A DNA stretch of 64,000 bases from positions 1-64,000 of the forward strand of contig JOHN01000035.1 in the NCBI GenBank assembly GCA_000719695.1, in the 5' to 3' direction. Both the position numbers and the translations under genes were made by a program. Under the pieces are notes generated by a model. The model saw nothing but the letters and a program-made list of their open reading frames with translations. It ran no database searches and was not told the origin of the DNA. This document shows positions 1 to 8,324 of this stretch, piece after piece; within the stretch, counting starts at the first letter, position 1; each line of letters starts with the position of its first letter. This DNA is from Streptomyces sp. NRRL F-6131 (GTDB taxonomy: Bacteria > Actinomycetota > Actinomycetes > Streptomycetales > Streptomycetaceae).

Positions 1-3
1 GCC

Positions 4-336
4 ATGACCCCCGCCACCACCCCTGCCGCCACCCCCGCCACGACACCCGCCGCGACCCCCGAGACAACCGCCCTCGCGGTCGGCACCCACCAGGACCGGA
101 ACCGGCACCGCCTCCTGTTGCGCCTGCCCGACGGACGTCGCGCCGTCAGCCTGCCCCTCACCCGCCACGATCTCGACCGGATCCCGGCACCCTCGCCCAC
201 CACCCGGACCCCTCGCGGCACGGTGCGCCGGCTCACCCCGCCACTCGCGGTGCGGGTGGCGCACGCGCCGGCCGGCCGGGGCCTCCTTTTCGTCGGCCTC
301 TCCACGCCCGCCCGGACGCATCCCGCCGGCGCGTGA
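4..336 (+). CDS. Hypothetical protein, possibly 5'-truncated by the window edge
   Basis: I do not recognise the family. The reading frame is open to the left edge, so the ATG at base 4 may be internal to a longer gene. The first 22 residues are a low-complexity Thr/Pro/Ala stretch with a repeated TPAATPATT-like unit. After that comes a compact basic region with regularly spaced hydrophobic residues (about 25-100) that looks like a small folded domain. No signal peptide or membrane segment is visible. It ends in TGA and no same-strand gene follows closely. Codon use is strongly GC3-biased, as expected for a real gene here. Confidence that it is coding is moderate; no function is proposed. Confidence 0.45.
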   Translation: MTPATTPAATPATTPAATPETTALAVGTHQDRNRHRLLLRLPDGRRAVSLPLTRHDLDRIPAPSPTTRTPRGTVRRLTPPLAVRVAHAPAGRGLLFVGLSTPARTHPAGA

Positions 337-504
337 TCGGCCGGGCCTCCGGAGTCGGTGTCGGTCGCCGGTCCCGGTGCCGGTCGGGGCGCGGTGTGGG
401 ATCCGCGCGGTGGCGGGGCGATCGCCCCGGTCTGCGGACACCACGACGGTGGCCCGTGCGCGCCCGTGGCCGGCCCGGGCCTCACGTACGGTCGGGCGGG
501 GGGC

Positions 505-726
505 TCACAGCACCAGGGCGAGGACGATGCCCGCGACCAGCAGGCAGACCAGGACGACGACGAGGGTGACCAGGGTGGCCGGCCCCCAGGCGTGCCGCAG
601 TTCCGGCGGCTCGGGATGCGAAATGCCCGAGATGCCGCCTTCGGCGGGCGGGGTGTCGCCGCCGCGCAGCGTGTGGTCTCCGGTCAGTCCCGCGGTACGG
701 CGGGGGTCGGGATCCGGAGTCGACAT
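505..726 (-). CDS. DUF6480-like small membrane protein
   Basis: A 73-residue protein. The N-terminal half is polar, with MSTPDPDPRRTAGL and ISHPEPPE motifs typical of the small Streptomyces DUF6480 proteins. A single hydrophobic helix follows at about residues 49-72 and runs to the C-terminus, which suggests a tail-anchored membrane protein. The start is well supported: GGAGGAGGAG lies just upstream of the ATG on the minus strand. It stands alone, divergent from the topoisomerase gene at 986. The family assignment is from memory of the motif pattern; its function is unknown. Confidence 0.8.
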   Translation of the reverse strand: MSTPDPDPRRTAGLTGDHTLRGGDTPPAEGGISGISHPEPPELRHAWGPATLVTLVVVLVCLLVAGIVLALVL

Positions 727-972
727 GGCTCCTCCTCCGTGGCGGTGCCGGAAGTGCCGGCTGTTCCCGCCTGTCGGTGTTTCGCGCCGCGCCTACCCTC
801 ACCGTTCGGCGTTACGCCCGTCGGGACGCCGATCGGGTTCACGGCAAGCTCCCCGTGCGGCGCCGGAGCTTTCCCGGGCCGTACCTCGCGCCGTCGCCGC
901 GTCGCACCGCTGCCCCGCGCCCGGTCCCCCACCACCCCCCGCCCGGCGCCGGTGACCTCACCGCCCTGCGGG

Positions 973-978
973 TATACG
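973..978 (+). promoter_or_regulatory. Candidate -10 box for leaderless topoisomerase IB transcript
   Basis: TATACG lies 7 nt before the ATG at 986, where transcription would start on or next to the start codon. No Shine-Dalgarno sequence precedes that ATG. This spacing is common for leaderless actinobacterial genes. No convincing -35 box is seen. Confidence 0.45.
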
Positions 979-985
979 AGTGGCC

Positions 986-2008
986 ATGAGACTGCGGACC
1001 AGTGATCCCGAACGCCCGGGCTGGCGCCGGGTGCGCCGTGGGCGTGGATTCTCCTACCTGAGACAGGACGGCAGCCCGGTGCGCGATCCCGAGGAGCTCA
1101 CCCGGTTACGCTCCCTGGCGATCCCGCCCGCCTGGCGCGAGGTGTGGATCTGCCCGTGGCCCAACGGGCACCTCCAGGCGTTGGGCACCGATGCCGCCGG
1201 GCGCCGCCAGTACCTGTACCACCCGGCCTTCCGCGAGCGGCGCGAGGCCGCCAAGCACGAGCACGTCCTGGACGTCGCGTCCCGGCTGCCCGTCTTGCGG
1301 GAACGGGTCGCCGCCGATCTCCGGCGCCGCGGGCTGTGCCGTGATCGGGTCAGGGCCTGCGCGGCGCGCTTGCTGGACCTGGGATTGTTCCGGATCGGTT
1401 CGGACTGTTACGCCCGGGCCAATGGGAGCTTCGGGCTGACGACACTGCGCCGCGAACACGTCCGGCTGCGCCGTGGCGCCGTGGTGTTCGACTTTCCGGC
1501 CAAGAGTGGGCTCCGGCGCGAACAGCTGGTCCGCGACCCGGCTACCGGGGCGGTCGTGGCGGCGCTGCTGCGGCGGCGCGCGGAGGGCGAAAGGCTGCTC
1601 GCCTTCTGGCAGCACCGGCGGTGGCACGAGGTGCACGGCGCGGACCTGAACGCCTATCTGACCATGGCCACGGGAGTGGCGGCCACCGCGAAGGACTTCC
1701 GGACCTGGCACGCCACCGTCCTGGCAGCTGTCGCCCTGGCCACCTCCGACCGGGTCGCGGCGGAGGGCACCCGAGCGGCCCGTCGCCGGGCGGTGGCCCG
1801 CGCGGAGCGCGAGGTCGCCCACTACCTGGGTAACACGGCGGCGGTCTGCCGAGCCTCCTACATCAACCCCCGGGTGGTCGAGCTCTTCGAACAGGGCCGA
1901 AGCATCGCCGCCGACCTCGGCCGTCTCGGCGAGGACGCCGACCTGGGAACGCCGGCCTCGCACGGTGCGGTCGAGGAGGCCGTTCGGCGGTTGCTCGGCG
2001 ACGGATGA
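986..2008 (+). CDS. DNA topoisomerase IB (eukaryotic/poxvirus type)
   Basis: Relaxes supercoils by nicking one strand through a 3'-phosphotyrosine. Length (340 residues) fits bacterial TopIB. Catalytic residues counted from the ATG at 986 are Arg136 (LFRIGSD), Lys173 (FPAKSG), Arg239 (KDFRTWHA), Asn283 (LGNTAAVC) and Tyr292 (RASYINPRV). The Asn where poxvirus enzymes have His is known for bacterial members such as that of Deinococcus. A GTG at 980 is an alternative start, but the ATG at 986 fits a leaderless transcript from the -10 box at 973. Leu41 is encoded by TTA (1106-1108), the rare codon read by the bldA tRNA, so synthesis may be developmentally limited. The gene is monocistronic. Confidence 0.93.
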   Translation: MRLRTSDPERPGWRRVRRGRGFSYLRQDGSPVRDPEELTRLRSLAIPPAWREVWICPWPNGHLQALGTDAAGRRQYLYHPAFRERREAAKHEHVLDVASRLPVLRERVAADLRRRGLCRDRVRACAARLLDLGLFRIGSDCYARANGSFGLTTLRREHVRLRRGAVVFDFPAKSGLRREQLVRDPATGAVVAALLRRRAEGERLLAFWQHRRWHEVHGADLNAYLTMATGVAATAKDFRTWHATVLAAVALATSDRVAAEGTRAARRRAVARAEREVAHYLGNTAAVCRASYINPRVVELFEQGRSIAADLGRLGEDADLGTPASHGAVEEAVRRLLGDG

Positions 2009-2197
2009 CCTCGTCCGGGGCTTCCGCGAGGAGCGGCGAGGTTCCGCGCGGGAGTACCGGACGCCGTGCGCTCCCGAGACTCCGGCGGCGCCTGCACGCC
2101 GACTCACGGGCCGGAGGAGCCGAGCAGCGGCCACGTCTCCGTCCGCACCGTCGTGCCGCTCAGTAGCCGCGCCGCCCCGACGCGGTGGATGCGTCGG

Positions 2198-2506
2198 TCA
2201 GAAGCTGTGCCCGCACTGATGACTTCCCTCGTGCCCCAGTATCAGCAAGCACTCGACGCCGTCCTCGGGGCACACCCTTCGGCACTTCGGCAGCGGGGGT
2301 GGTTTGGGTATGGGAACGTCAGAGGCGCTGGCTTGCGACCACGCGTCCTGGTGAGCACATCGGTGATCGCCGTCGTGGCCCTGCAAAAAGATGCACGGGC
2401 TCGACAGTTGGCGCTCTTCGCTGCAGACGGGGCACGGTCCTAAGGTGCACGGAACTTGGTCCGGTGCTCCTCCCGGCAGGCCGCCGTCCGAAATTTCGTC
2501 GCTCAC
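2198..2506 (-). CDS. Small Cys/His-rich protein with two zinc-binding-like modules
   Basis: A 102-residue protein starting at GTG, with GGAGG about 6-8 nt upstream. It contains two related modules. The first (about 20-52) has CxxxxCxxC, then C, then GHDGDHRCAH. The second (about 74-102) has CRRVC, then C, then GHEGSHQCGH at the extreme C-terminus. Each module ends in the same G-H-(D/E)-G-(D/S)-H-x-C-x-H pattern, so this looks like a tandem duplication of a metal-binding unit. A Pro-rich linker joins them. No membrane segment or enzyme motif is seen. It lies alone, convergent with the topoisomerase gene. Zinc binding is inferred from residue spacing; function is unknown. Confidence 0.75.
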   Translation of the reverse strand: MSDEISDGGLPGGAPDQVPCTLGPCPVCSEERQLSSPCIFLQGHDGDHRCAHQDAWSQASASDVPIPKPPPLPKCRRVCPEDGVECLLILGHEGSHQCGHSF

Positions 2507-3283
2507 GGCCCCTCCTTCGGGTCTTCGGGTTGTGGGGGAGACTTTCCTGCCCAGGCGGTCCGCTACGCGGGCGAATTCACGCCGGAATGCCCATCAAGCG
2601 CGCGATCACTGTTTCGTGGAGATGGGCCGGACGCCGGGGCCGTTGGCATGCTCGGCGCCTCGCTACCAACCGTCGTGGGCAAAGTCGCGAGTAGTTGACC
2701 AGACGGCCTCCGCCTCCTGCGCCGTCGCCCCGGACGCAGTGTTGATGGGCTTGGCCTGCCGTGACGGGACGGCCCGCGACACGGCGACGGGACGATCGTC
2801 CTCGAAAGTGTCTGTCTTTCCAGCATGCGCTTGCCCGGGCCATGGCGTCCACTGCCGCGTTCCCGCGGTCCGGCTCGGACCTCTTGACGGTGTCCGGCGG
2901 TACACCGCGCCGCAACGCCGTCGGCGCTGGACCCCGGCGACCGCGAGGTGACGCGCACGGGCGAGCCGCACCCGCCCGGCCCTCGATCACCTCAACCTCA
3001 GGCGCGGCGCCCTGCCCCGCCGTCCCGATCCGAAGCGCACCGCTCACGGAGGACGGGTTCACAGGTGACCCGGTAGGCCTGCGCCCGAGCGCCTGTGGCC
3101 GCCTGGGCGGCAGTGCCCATCTCGCTGGGACCTTCCAGGAAAACGACGCGCTCCGCGGTCGCGGCGCGCTCGCTGGCAGCCGCCCGCCCAGGTCGCGGCG
3201 GTGAGGGAGAACGCCCGGAGGCGGCCGACGTGGTTGCGGAGGTTCGTTCTTGACCGCGCGCCGGACGGTGCGGCGTACGAGTA
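2507..3283. other. About 780 bases without a convincing gene
   Basis: All six frames give only Arg/Pro-rich or compositionally odd translations. The least implausible piece is a minus-strand stretch ending near 2693. Its last 50 or so residues have normal protein composition (ending in DFAHDGW), but it has no good start or recognisable fold. It may be the remnant of a decayed gene. No terminal inverted repeats or transposase motifs were seen. Confidence 0.4.
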
Positions 3284-3289
3284 TATGAT
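3284..3289 (+). promoter_or_regulatory. Candidate -10 box upstream of the Trypco2 gene
   Basis: TATGAT is a near-consensus -10 hexamer, about 40 nt before the proposed GTG start at 3330. TTGACC at 3250-3255 is a good -35 match, but the 28-nt spacer is too long, so the -35 partner is uncertain. Confidence 0.35.
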
Positions 3290-3329
3290 CTGGTTCGGCG
3301 GAAACGGGATCCAGGCGGGGGCGGCGCAC

Positions 3330-3641
3330 GTGATCGAACTGTCGGACATGATCAGCGAGTTGAGGCAGCAGCTGACGACGGCGCTGACCGACGGCAGGGG
3401 CGAGGCGGTGCGGTTCGAACTCGGCCCCGTCGAGCTGGAGGCGACGGTCGCTGTCAGTCGTGAGGGGGGCGCGGACGCCAAGGTGCGCCTCTGGGTCGTC
3501 GATGCCGGGACGAACGGGAAGTACGCCCAGGCCCAGACGCAGCGGATCACGGTCACCCTCGTGCCCAGAACCGAGGCGCCCGAAGAGACGGGGTTCCGCT
3601 CCGTCCTCATCAGCGGCGAGGAAGCCGAGGGAGAACGGTGA
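3330..3641 (+). CDS. Trypsin-co-occurring domain (Trypco2) protein
   Basis: About 103 residues. The N-terminus (IELSDMISELRQQL), the segment VRFELGPVELEATV and the C-terminal strand QRITVTLVPR match the small Trypco2 family. These are predicted partners of trypsin-like proteases in bacterial conflict or signalling systems. The frame is open upstream to 3201 and has an ATG at 3285. I prefer GTG 3330 because family members begin immediately before the IELxD motif and the putative -10 at 3284 would lie inside a longer coding region. It precedes the trypsin/NTPase gene by 80 nt on the same strand, which is the context that defines the family. The role is inferred: it may act as a regulatory or adaptor subunit of the protease. 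Confidence 0.8.
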   Translation: MIELSDMISELRQQLTTALTDGRGEAVRFELGPVELEATVAVSREGGADAKVRLWVVDAGTNGKYAQAQTQRITVTLVPRTEAPEETGFRSVLISGEEAEGER

Positions 3642-3721
3642 GCGTGCCCGGATGCCGGTTCTGAACGAGGCTCGCGCGCGGACGCTGCCCGTCCCACCGG
3701 CTCCGCTCGAGGGGTGAGCGG

Positions 3722-6700
3722 GTGCTGAGGGCCGAGCGGGTGGCGGAGATCCTGGTCGCACCGACCGGCAGCGACGGCGGGAGGCGGGGCTCGGGCTATC
3801 TCGTCGCGCCCCGCCGGGTGCTGACGGCTGCGCACGTCGTCGAGGGAGCGTCCGGTGTCCGTGTGCGCTTCGAGGCCGACCGGCCGGGGGAGCAGGTCGT
3901 CACGGCGGACGTGATCTGGAAGCATCACGGCATCGACGTCGCCGTGCTCGCTGTCGGCGGCGCCGAAGAAGCGGACATCGCCCCCTGCGCGTACGGCCGC
4001 CTCGGTGAGCACGACGCCGTCGTGCGCTGCACAGCCGTCGGGTTCCCACGCTTCAAGTTGCGCAGGGACAGCGACGGTTCGAGCTTCCGGGACGCGGAAC
4101 ACATCCACGCACGCTGCGCCGCACTGTCCAACCGACGTGAGGGAACCCTCGACCTCAGCGTCGACTCGCCGCCGGGGACGGACCCGGTCGCCGAACGGGA
4201 CAGCTGGGAGGGGATGTCGGGCGCTGCCGTCTTCAGCGGCGGTCACCTGATCGGGGTGGTGACCCGCCACCACCTGTCCGACGGTCCCGGCCGCATCGCC
4301 GCCGGCCGTGTGGACCGATGGGCCGAGACCTTGTCCACCGACGAACTCGCCTCGCTGGCGCGAGCGGTGAAGGGCGAGTTGCGTCCGCACCTGCTGCCGG
4401 ACGTGCTGCCCACGCCACCTCACGGCATCCTCCACGAGTCCTACCGGGCGCAGCTGGCCGACTTCGCGCCGCCCGAGTTGAAAGACCGCCGGTCCGAGCT
4501 CGGTGCCCTGACCGAGTTCTGCGGCGGCAGCGAACCCTACCTCTGGGTCCAGGGCGCGCCGTGGGCGGGAAAGACCGCCCTCGCGGCCTGGTTCGCCCTC
4601 CATCCGCCGCGAGGGGTGGTGCCGGTCTGGTTCTTCGTCACCGCGCGCTATGCCGGCCAGGCCGACAGCACGGCCTACGCCGAGGCCGTCGTCGACCAAC
4701 TCGCCGCGATCGCCGGGCGCGCGCCGGTGAGCCGTGACACCTCGCCGGCGCGCAACGGCGAGCGCACCCTGCTGCTGCGCCACGCCGCGGAGCGCGTCCA
4801 CGAGGACGGCGGCACCCTCGTCCTGATCGTCGACGGTCTCGACGAGGACCACTCCCTGCGGCCCGGAGGTACCGGACGGAGCATCGCCTCGCTGCTGCCG
4901 GAGCGCCTGCCGCCCGGCGTCCGCGTCCTGGTGACCGGCCGACCCGGCCCCGGCGTTCCGGCGGACGTCAGGGGAGGCCACCCGCTGCGCGCCTGCCGGG
5001 TCCTGCGGTTGACGGCCAACGCGGCGGCGCTCCACACCGAGCACGAAGCGAGATTCGAACTCCGCCACGCCCTGTCCGGCACGGCCACCGAACGCGATCT
5101 GGTGGGACTGTTCACCGCCGCGCGCGGCCCGCTGACGATCGAGGACCTGCGGCAGCTCACCCACGAGCCCGCGTTCGAACTGCGTCGACTGCTCGACAGC
5201 GGCTTCGGCCGGATCCTGCGGTGGACCGGCAGCGGGTCACCGGACCCGTCCGACGAGGAGAGCGTCTCCCCCGACGCGGAGCACGGCCACGTGTTCTCCC
5301 ACGAGACGCTCCTCACGATCGCCCAACAGGAGTTCGGACCGGACCTCGCCCCCTACCTGGAGCGGTTGCGGACCTGGGCCACCGGCTACGCCCGGCAGGG
5401 GTGGCCCGCGAACACTCCGGCCTACCTCCTGCGCCCCTACGGTCGACTTGCCGCCGACCTGCGCGGCCCCCGGGACGTCGGCGCTGCCGTCTCGCTCGTC
5501 ACGGATCCGCGGCGTCACGCGCGGCTGCGCATCGAGAGCGGGAACGATGCCGCGTGCCTGGCGGAGATCGCGGCGGTGCACGAGGCGGTGCGCAGCCTGG
5601 AGACGGACGATCTGGAAGCCCTGACGGTACTGGCGGTGGCGGGCGACCTGGTGGCCCGCGGCAACGAGGATCTGCACCTGGAGGTGCCGGCAGCCTACGG
5701 AGGCCTGGGCATGGTCGGGCTCGCGCTCGGACTGGCCCGCAGTGTCTTCCACTCGCTGAACCGGGGCCTCGCCCTGGCGAAGCTCGCCCACACCCTGGGG
5801 CAGTCGGGTGACCGCCGGGCGGTGGGTCTGGCGGAGGAGGCGGTCCGGCTCGTCGAGGGAGAACTGGCCGGGCGCGACGCGCACGTGGCCGCGGAGTGCT
5901 GGTGGCACGCGCGAGGTGTCCAAGCCGCCGCACTGGCGCGTACGGGCCGACCGGACGAGGCGGTCGCCCTCCTCGGCGAGCTGTCCCGGCCGCAAGACTC
6001 CGACGGCGCGGCCGGACTCGTTCGGGCGGTGTCGCTGGCGGCCGCCGCCGTACGGAACGCGGGATCGATGTCCGGTCTGCTGCGGGCGGCGGAGGAAGCC
6101 GTCGGCGACGACGCCTTCCCGCCGCACCGTGCCCACCTGCTGAGCGCGATCGCGCAGGCATGGGCGGACTGCGACTGCCCGGAGGAACGGGACCGGGTGC
6201 ACGACCGACTGCTGGCCCTGGTCCGGCAGAGACCCCACGACCTGCGCCTCCCGCCGATCGCCGCGGAGGCCGTGCGCGCCACGCGTCCCGAACTCGCGGA
6301 CGCGCTGGCCGCATCCGTCCTGACCGCGTGGGCCGACCACGGCTCGTCCGCCGGGATCGGTGGCGCGCCCGGCGCGGTGTACGCGCTCGTCGCCGGACAC
6401 CGCATGGCGGAGGCCGGGCGTCTCGCCACGACCCTGGAACCCGACGACGCCGAGGGAAGCCGGATCGAGCGGATGTACGAGTGGGGTGCCGTCTCGAGGA
6501 CCCTCGCCGAGGGATGGGCGCGCGAGGGCCGGGTCGCGGCGGCCTGGTCCGCGCTCGCACCTTCCTGGAGGAGCACCACGGTGGACATCTACCGGGCCGG
6601 CAGCTCGGCGGTCGTCGCGGAGTTGCTCGCCGCGTCCGGGCGGAGCGAGGAGGCGGAGGCGTGGCTCGCCACGGCAGCGGGTGTGCCCCGGCGAGTCACT

Positions 6701-7930
6701 GCCGAGGCGTTGACCGCGCTGGCCCGCCACCACGCGACGGACGATCCGGACCGGGCGCTGCGGCTGCTCCACCGGGCGGTGCACGGCTCTGCCGGCGGCA
6801 AGCGGACGCCCTCGCTGTACCAGCAGGACCAGTTCGCCGACCTGGCCGGGGGGATGGCCGCGGCGGGTCGTCCCGACGACGCGGAGCGGCTGGTCGCCGC
6901 GCTCGACGACACCGGCGTACGCATCCGGGGGTGGGCCGCGGTGTCCCTGGCCGTGCCGCTGTCGGACCACGACCGCGCCCTGCGGCTCGCCGAGCGCGCC
7001 GCGGCCCTGCTGCCCGAGGTCGACGAACTCGGAAGGACCCCGGGAGTGGTGACTTCCGTCGTCCAGGCCCTGGCCCGGATCGGCGCGACCGGAAGGCTGT
7101 CCGAGGTGATGGATGCGCACGCGGACGCGTGCTCGCCGTTCTCGGACGACCTCCAGCGGACTCGGATCCAGGCGGTCGCTCTGCTGTGGCCGCACGCCCC
7201 GGACATGGCGGGACGGCTCGCCGATGTGGTCCTCCGCGAGTTGGCCGACGAAACGGCGAGCAATGTGTGTGTCGCCGAACTGCTCGTCGCCGTAGGCCGT
7301 CACGACCCTCGGCGGGCCTCGGCCGTCAAGGGGCTCCTCGACTCTCGTGGCCCGGGTTCGTACCTTCTCCAGCTGGCTCAGCGGAAGAGGCGCTTCGGGC
7401 CGGGGAGTCCGCCGAACTGGGTCGACACCGTGCTGGCCGGCCTGCTCGAGGCCACGGTCGACCGCGACTCGGCCCTGCGCGAGTACATCGATCCCATCGC
7501 GGCGGAGGACGGGGAGCTGCCGCTGCCCGGCTCGCGTGCCGGGGCGGTGGCGCTGGTCTACGCGGCGCTCGGGAATCACGACGCGGCACTGGCCCGGGCC
7601 CGGCGGGCCCGCAGCGAGGCCGAGCGCTCGGAGGTTCTCGCGCACCTCGCCGCTCAGGCCGCCTGCCTGTCGACCGACTCGGTGGCGGTGCCGTTGTACG
7701 AGGACCGGTACGACATCCTCCCGGTGGTCCGCCGACTGGCCGGCCGGCTCCTTCCCTCCCGCTCCGGACCCGACCTCCCCCGCGCCCGGGCCCTGGTGGC
7801 GCAGGCACTCACCCCCGGCGGCTGGCACCACGCCGTACCGGTTCTCGCGAGACTCGCTCCCGCCGCAGTCCTCCGGGCGGGGGAGAGCGTGCTCATGGAG
7901 CGCGATCCGTCGGTTTCTCGCCCGGGGTAG
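3722..7930 (+). CDS. Trypsin-like protease / STAND-type NTPase / helical-repeat protein
   Basis: A 1402-residue, three-part protein. Residues 1-200 are a trypsin-like serine protease with His38 (TAAHVV), Asp72 (HHGIDVAVL) and Ser166 (WEGMSGAAVF). It has no signal peptide, so it acts in the cytoplasm. Residues about 250-560 are a P-loop NTPase with Walker A GAPWAGKT (278-285) and Walker B VLIVDGLDED (about 367-376), followed by a winged-helix-like segment. Residues about 600-1390 are Ala/Arg-rich TPR-like helical repeats. This protease-NTPase-repeat architecture is known from actinobacterial conflict proteins in which ligand binding by the repeats drives NTPase-dependent protease activation. 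GTG 3722 has GAGGGG 7 nt upstream. A 21-codon ORF (3652-3717) sits between it and the Trypco2 gene. The substrate is unknown. Confidence 0.9.
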   Translation: MLRAERVAEILVAPTGSDGGRRGSGYLVAPRRVLTAAHVVEGASGVRVRFEADRPGEQVVTADVIWKHHGIDVAVLAVGGAEEADIAPCAYGRLGEHDAVVRCTAVGFPRFKLRRDSDGSSFRDAEHIHARCAALSNRREGTLDLSVDSPPGTDPVAERDSWEGMSGAAVFSGGHLIGVVTRHHLSDGPGRIAAGRVDRWAETLSTDELASLARAVKGELRPHLLPDVLPTPPHGILHESYRAQLADFAPPELKDRRSELGALTEFCGGSEPYLWVQGAPWAGKTALAAWFALHPPRGVVPVWFFVTARYAGQADSTAYAEAVVDQLAAIAGRAPVSRDTSPARNGERTLLLRHAAERVHEDGGTLVLIVDGLDEDHSLRPGGTGRSIASLLPERLPPGVRVLVTGRPGPGVPADVRGGHPLRACRVLRLTANAAALHTEHEARFELRHALSGTATERDLVGLFTAARGPLTIEDLRQLTHEPAFELRRLLDSGFGRILRWTGSGSPDPSDEESVSPDAEHGHVFSHETLLTIAQQEFGPDLAPYLERLRTWATGYARQGWPANTPAYLLRPYGRLAADLRGPRDVGAAVSLVTDPRRHARLRIESGNDAACLAEIAAVHEAVRSLETDDLEALTVLAVAGDLVARGNEDLHLEVPAAYGGLGMVGLALGLARSVFHSLNRGLALAKLAHTLGQSGDRRAVGLAEEAVRLVEGELAGRDAHVAAECWWHARGVQAAALARTGRPDEAVALLGELSRPQDSDGAAGLVRAVSLAAAAVRNAGSMSGLLRAAEEAVGDDAFPPHRAHLLSAIAQAWADCDCPEERDRVHDRLLALVRQRPHDLRLPPIAAEAVRATRPELADALAASVLTAWADHGSSAGIGGAPGAVYALVAGHRMAEAGRLATTLEPDDAEGSRIERMYEWGAVSRTLAEGWAREGRVAAAWSALAPSWRSTTVDIYRAGSSAVVAELLAASGRSEEAEAWLATAAGVPRRVTAEALTALARHHATDDPDRALRLLHRAVHGSAGGKRTPSLYQQDQFADLAGGMAAAGRPDDAERLVAALDDTGVRIRGWAAVSLAVPLSDHDRALRLAERAAALLPEVDELGRTPGVVTSVVQALARIGATGRLSEVMDAHADACSPFSDDLQRTRIQAVALLWPHAPDMAGRLADVVLRELADETASNVCVAELLVAVGRHDPRRASAVKGLLDSRGPGSYLLQLAQRKRRFGPGSPPNWVDTVLAGLLEATVDRDSALREYIDPIAAEDGELPLPGSRAGAVALVYAALGNHDAALARARRARSEAERSEVLAHLAAQAACLSTDSVAVPLYEDRYDILPVVRRLAGRLLPSRSGPDLPRARALVAQALTPGGWHHAVPVLARLAPAAVLRAGESVLMERDPSVSRPG

Positions 7931-8324
7931 GCGCTGGGCCGAGGCCCTGTTCCGGACCGCCCGCAACGGCCCGGCCCCAGCGCGGCACGCCGGCCGCCCC
8001 GCCTCGCCCACCTCGGCGAGCAATCCGTTCACCGCGCCGCAGATTCCGCTGCTCCTGGTCCTGCGGTTCGACTGCGGCCAGGCTCCGGCGCAGGCAGGAG
8101 GGTCACGTTCGTGACGGCCGGTGAACCGGCCATGGGCGCGCCGGCGGGCCGGTGCCGGCCGCCGGCACCCGCGCTGGTTCCGGCCCAGGAGTGGCGTGAC
8201 CCTGACGGAGATCAGGGCACGGGGCCCGGGGGCGGTCAGGGTTGATCCCGGATGGCGGTGGGGCCCGGGTCGGACAGACTCGTTCGGGACGGAGCCAGTG
8301 ACGACGATTCAGGAGCTATGCAGC
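7931..8324. other. Intergenic region, no gene seen
   Basis: About 390 bases. The frame of the downstream hydrolase stays open back to 8121, but the upstream translation is Arg/Gly-rich and unconvincing. An imperfect GC hairpin (GGCCGGT-GA-ACCGGCC, 8117-8132), followed by further GC-rich inverted sequence, could terminate transcription of the protease gene. Confidence 0.4.

Noticed and set aside
2663..2971. Minus-strand ORF with a partly normal composition (ending DFAHDGW)
   Set aside because: The N-terminal two-thirds is Arg-rich noise, with lower GC3 than neighbours and no family match; noted only as a possible remnant.
2507..3283. Possible insertion-sequence remnant
   Set aside because: No terminal inverted repeats, target duplication or transposase motifs were found.
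3652..3717. A 21-codon ORF between the Trypco2 and trypsin/NTPase genes
   Set aside because: No ribosome site and no overlap pattern like that of the injection-locus mini-ORF; too weak to call.
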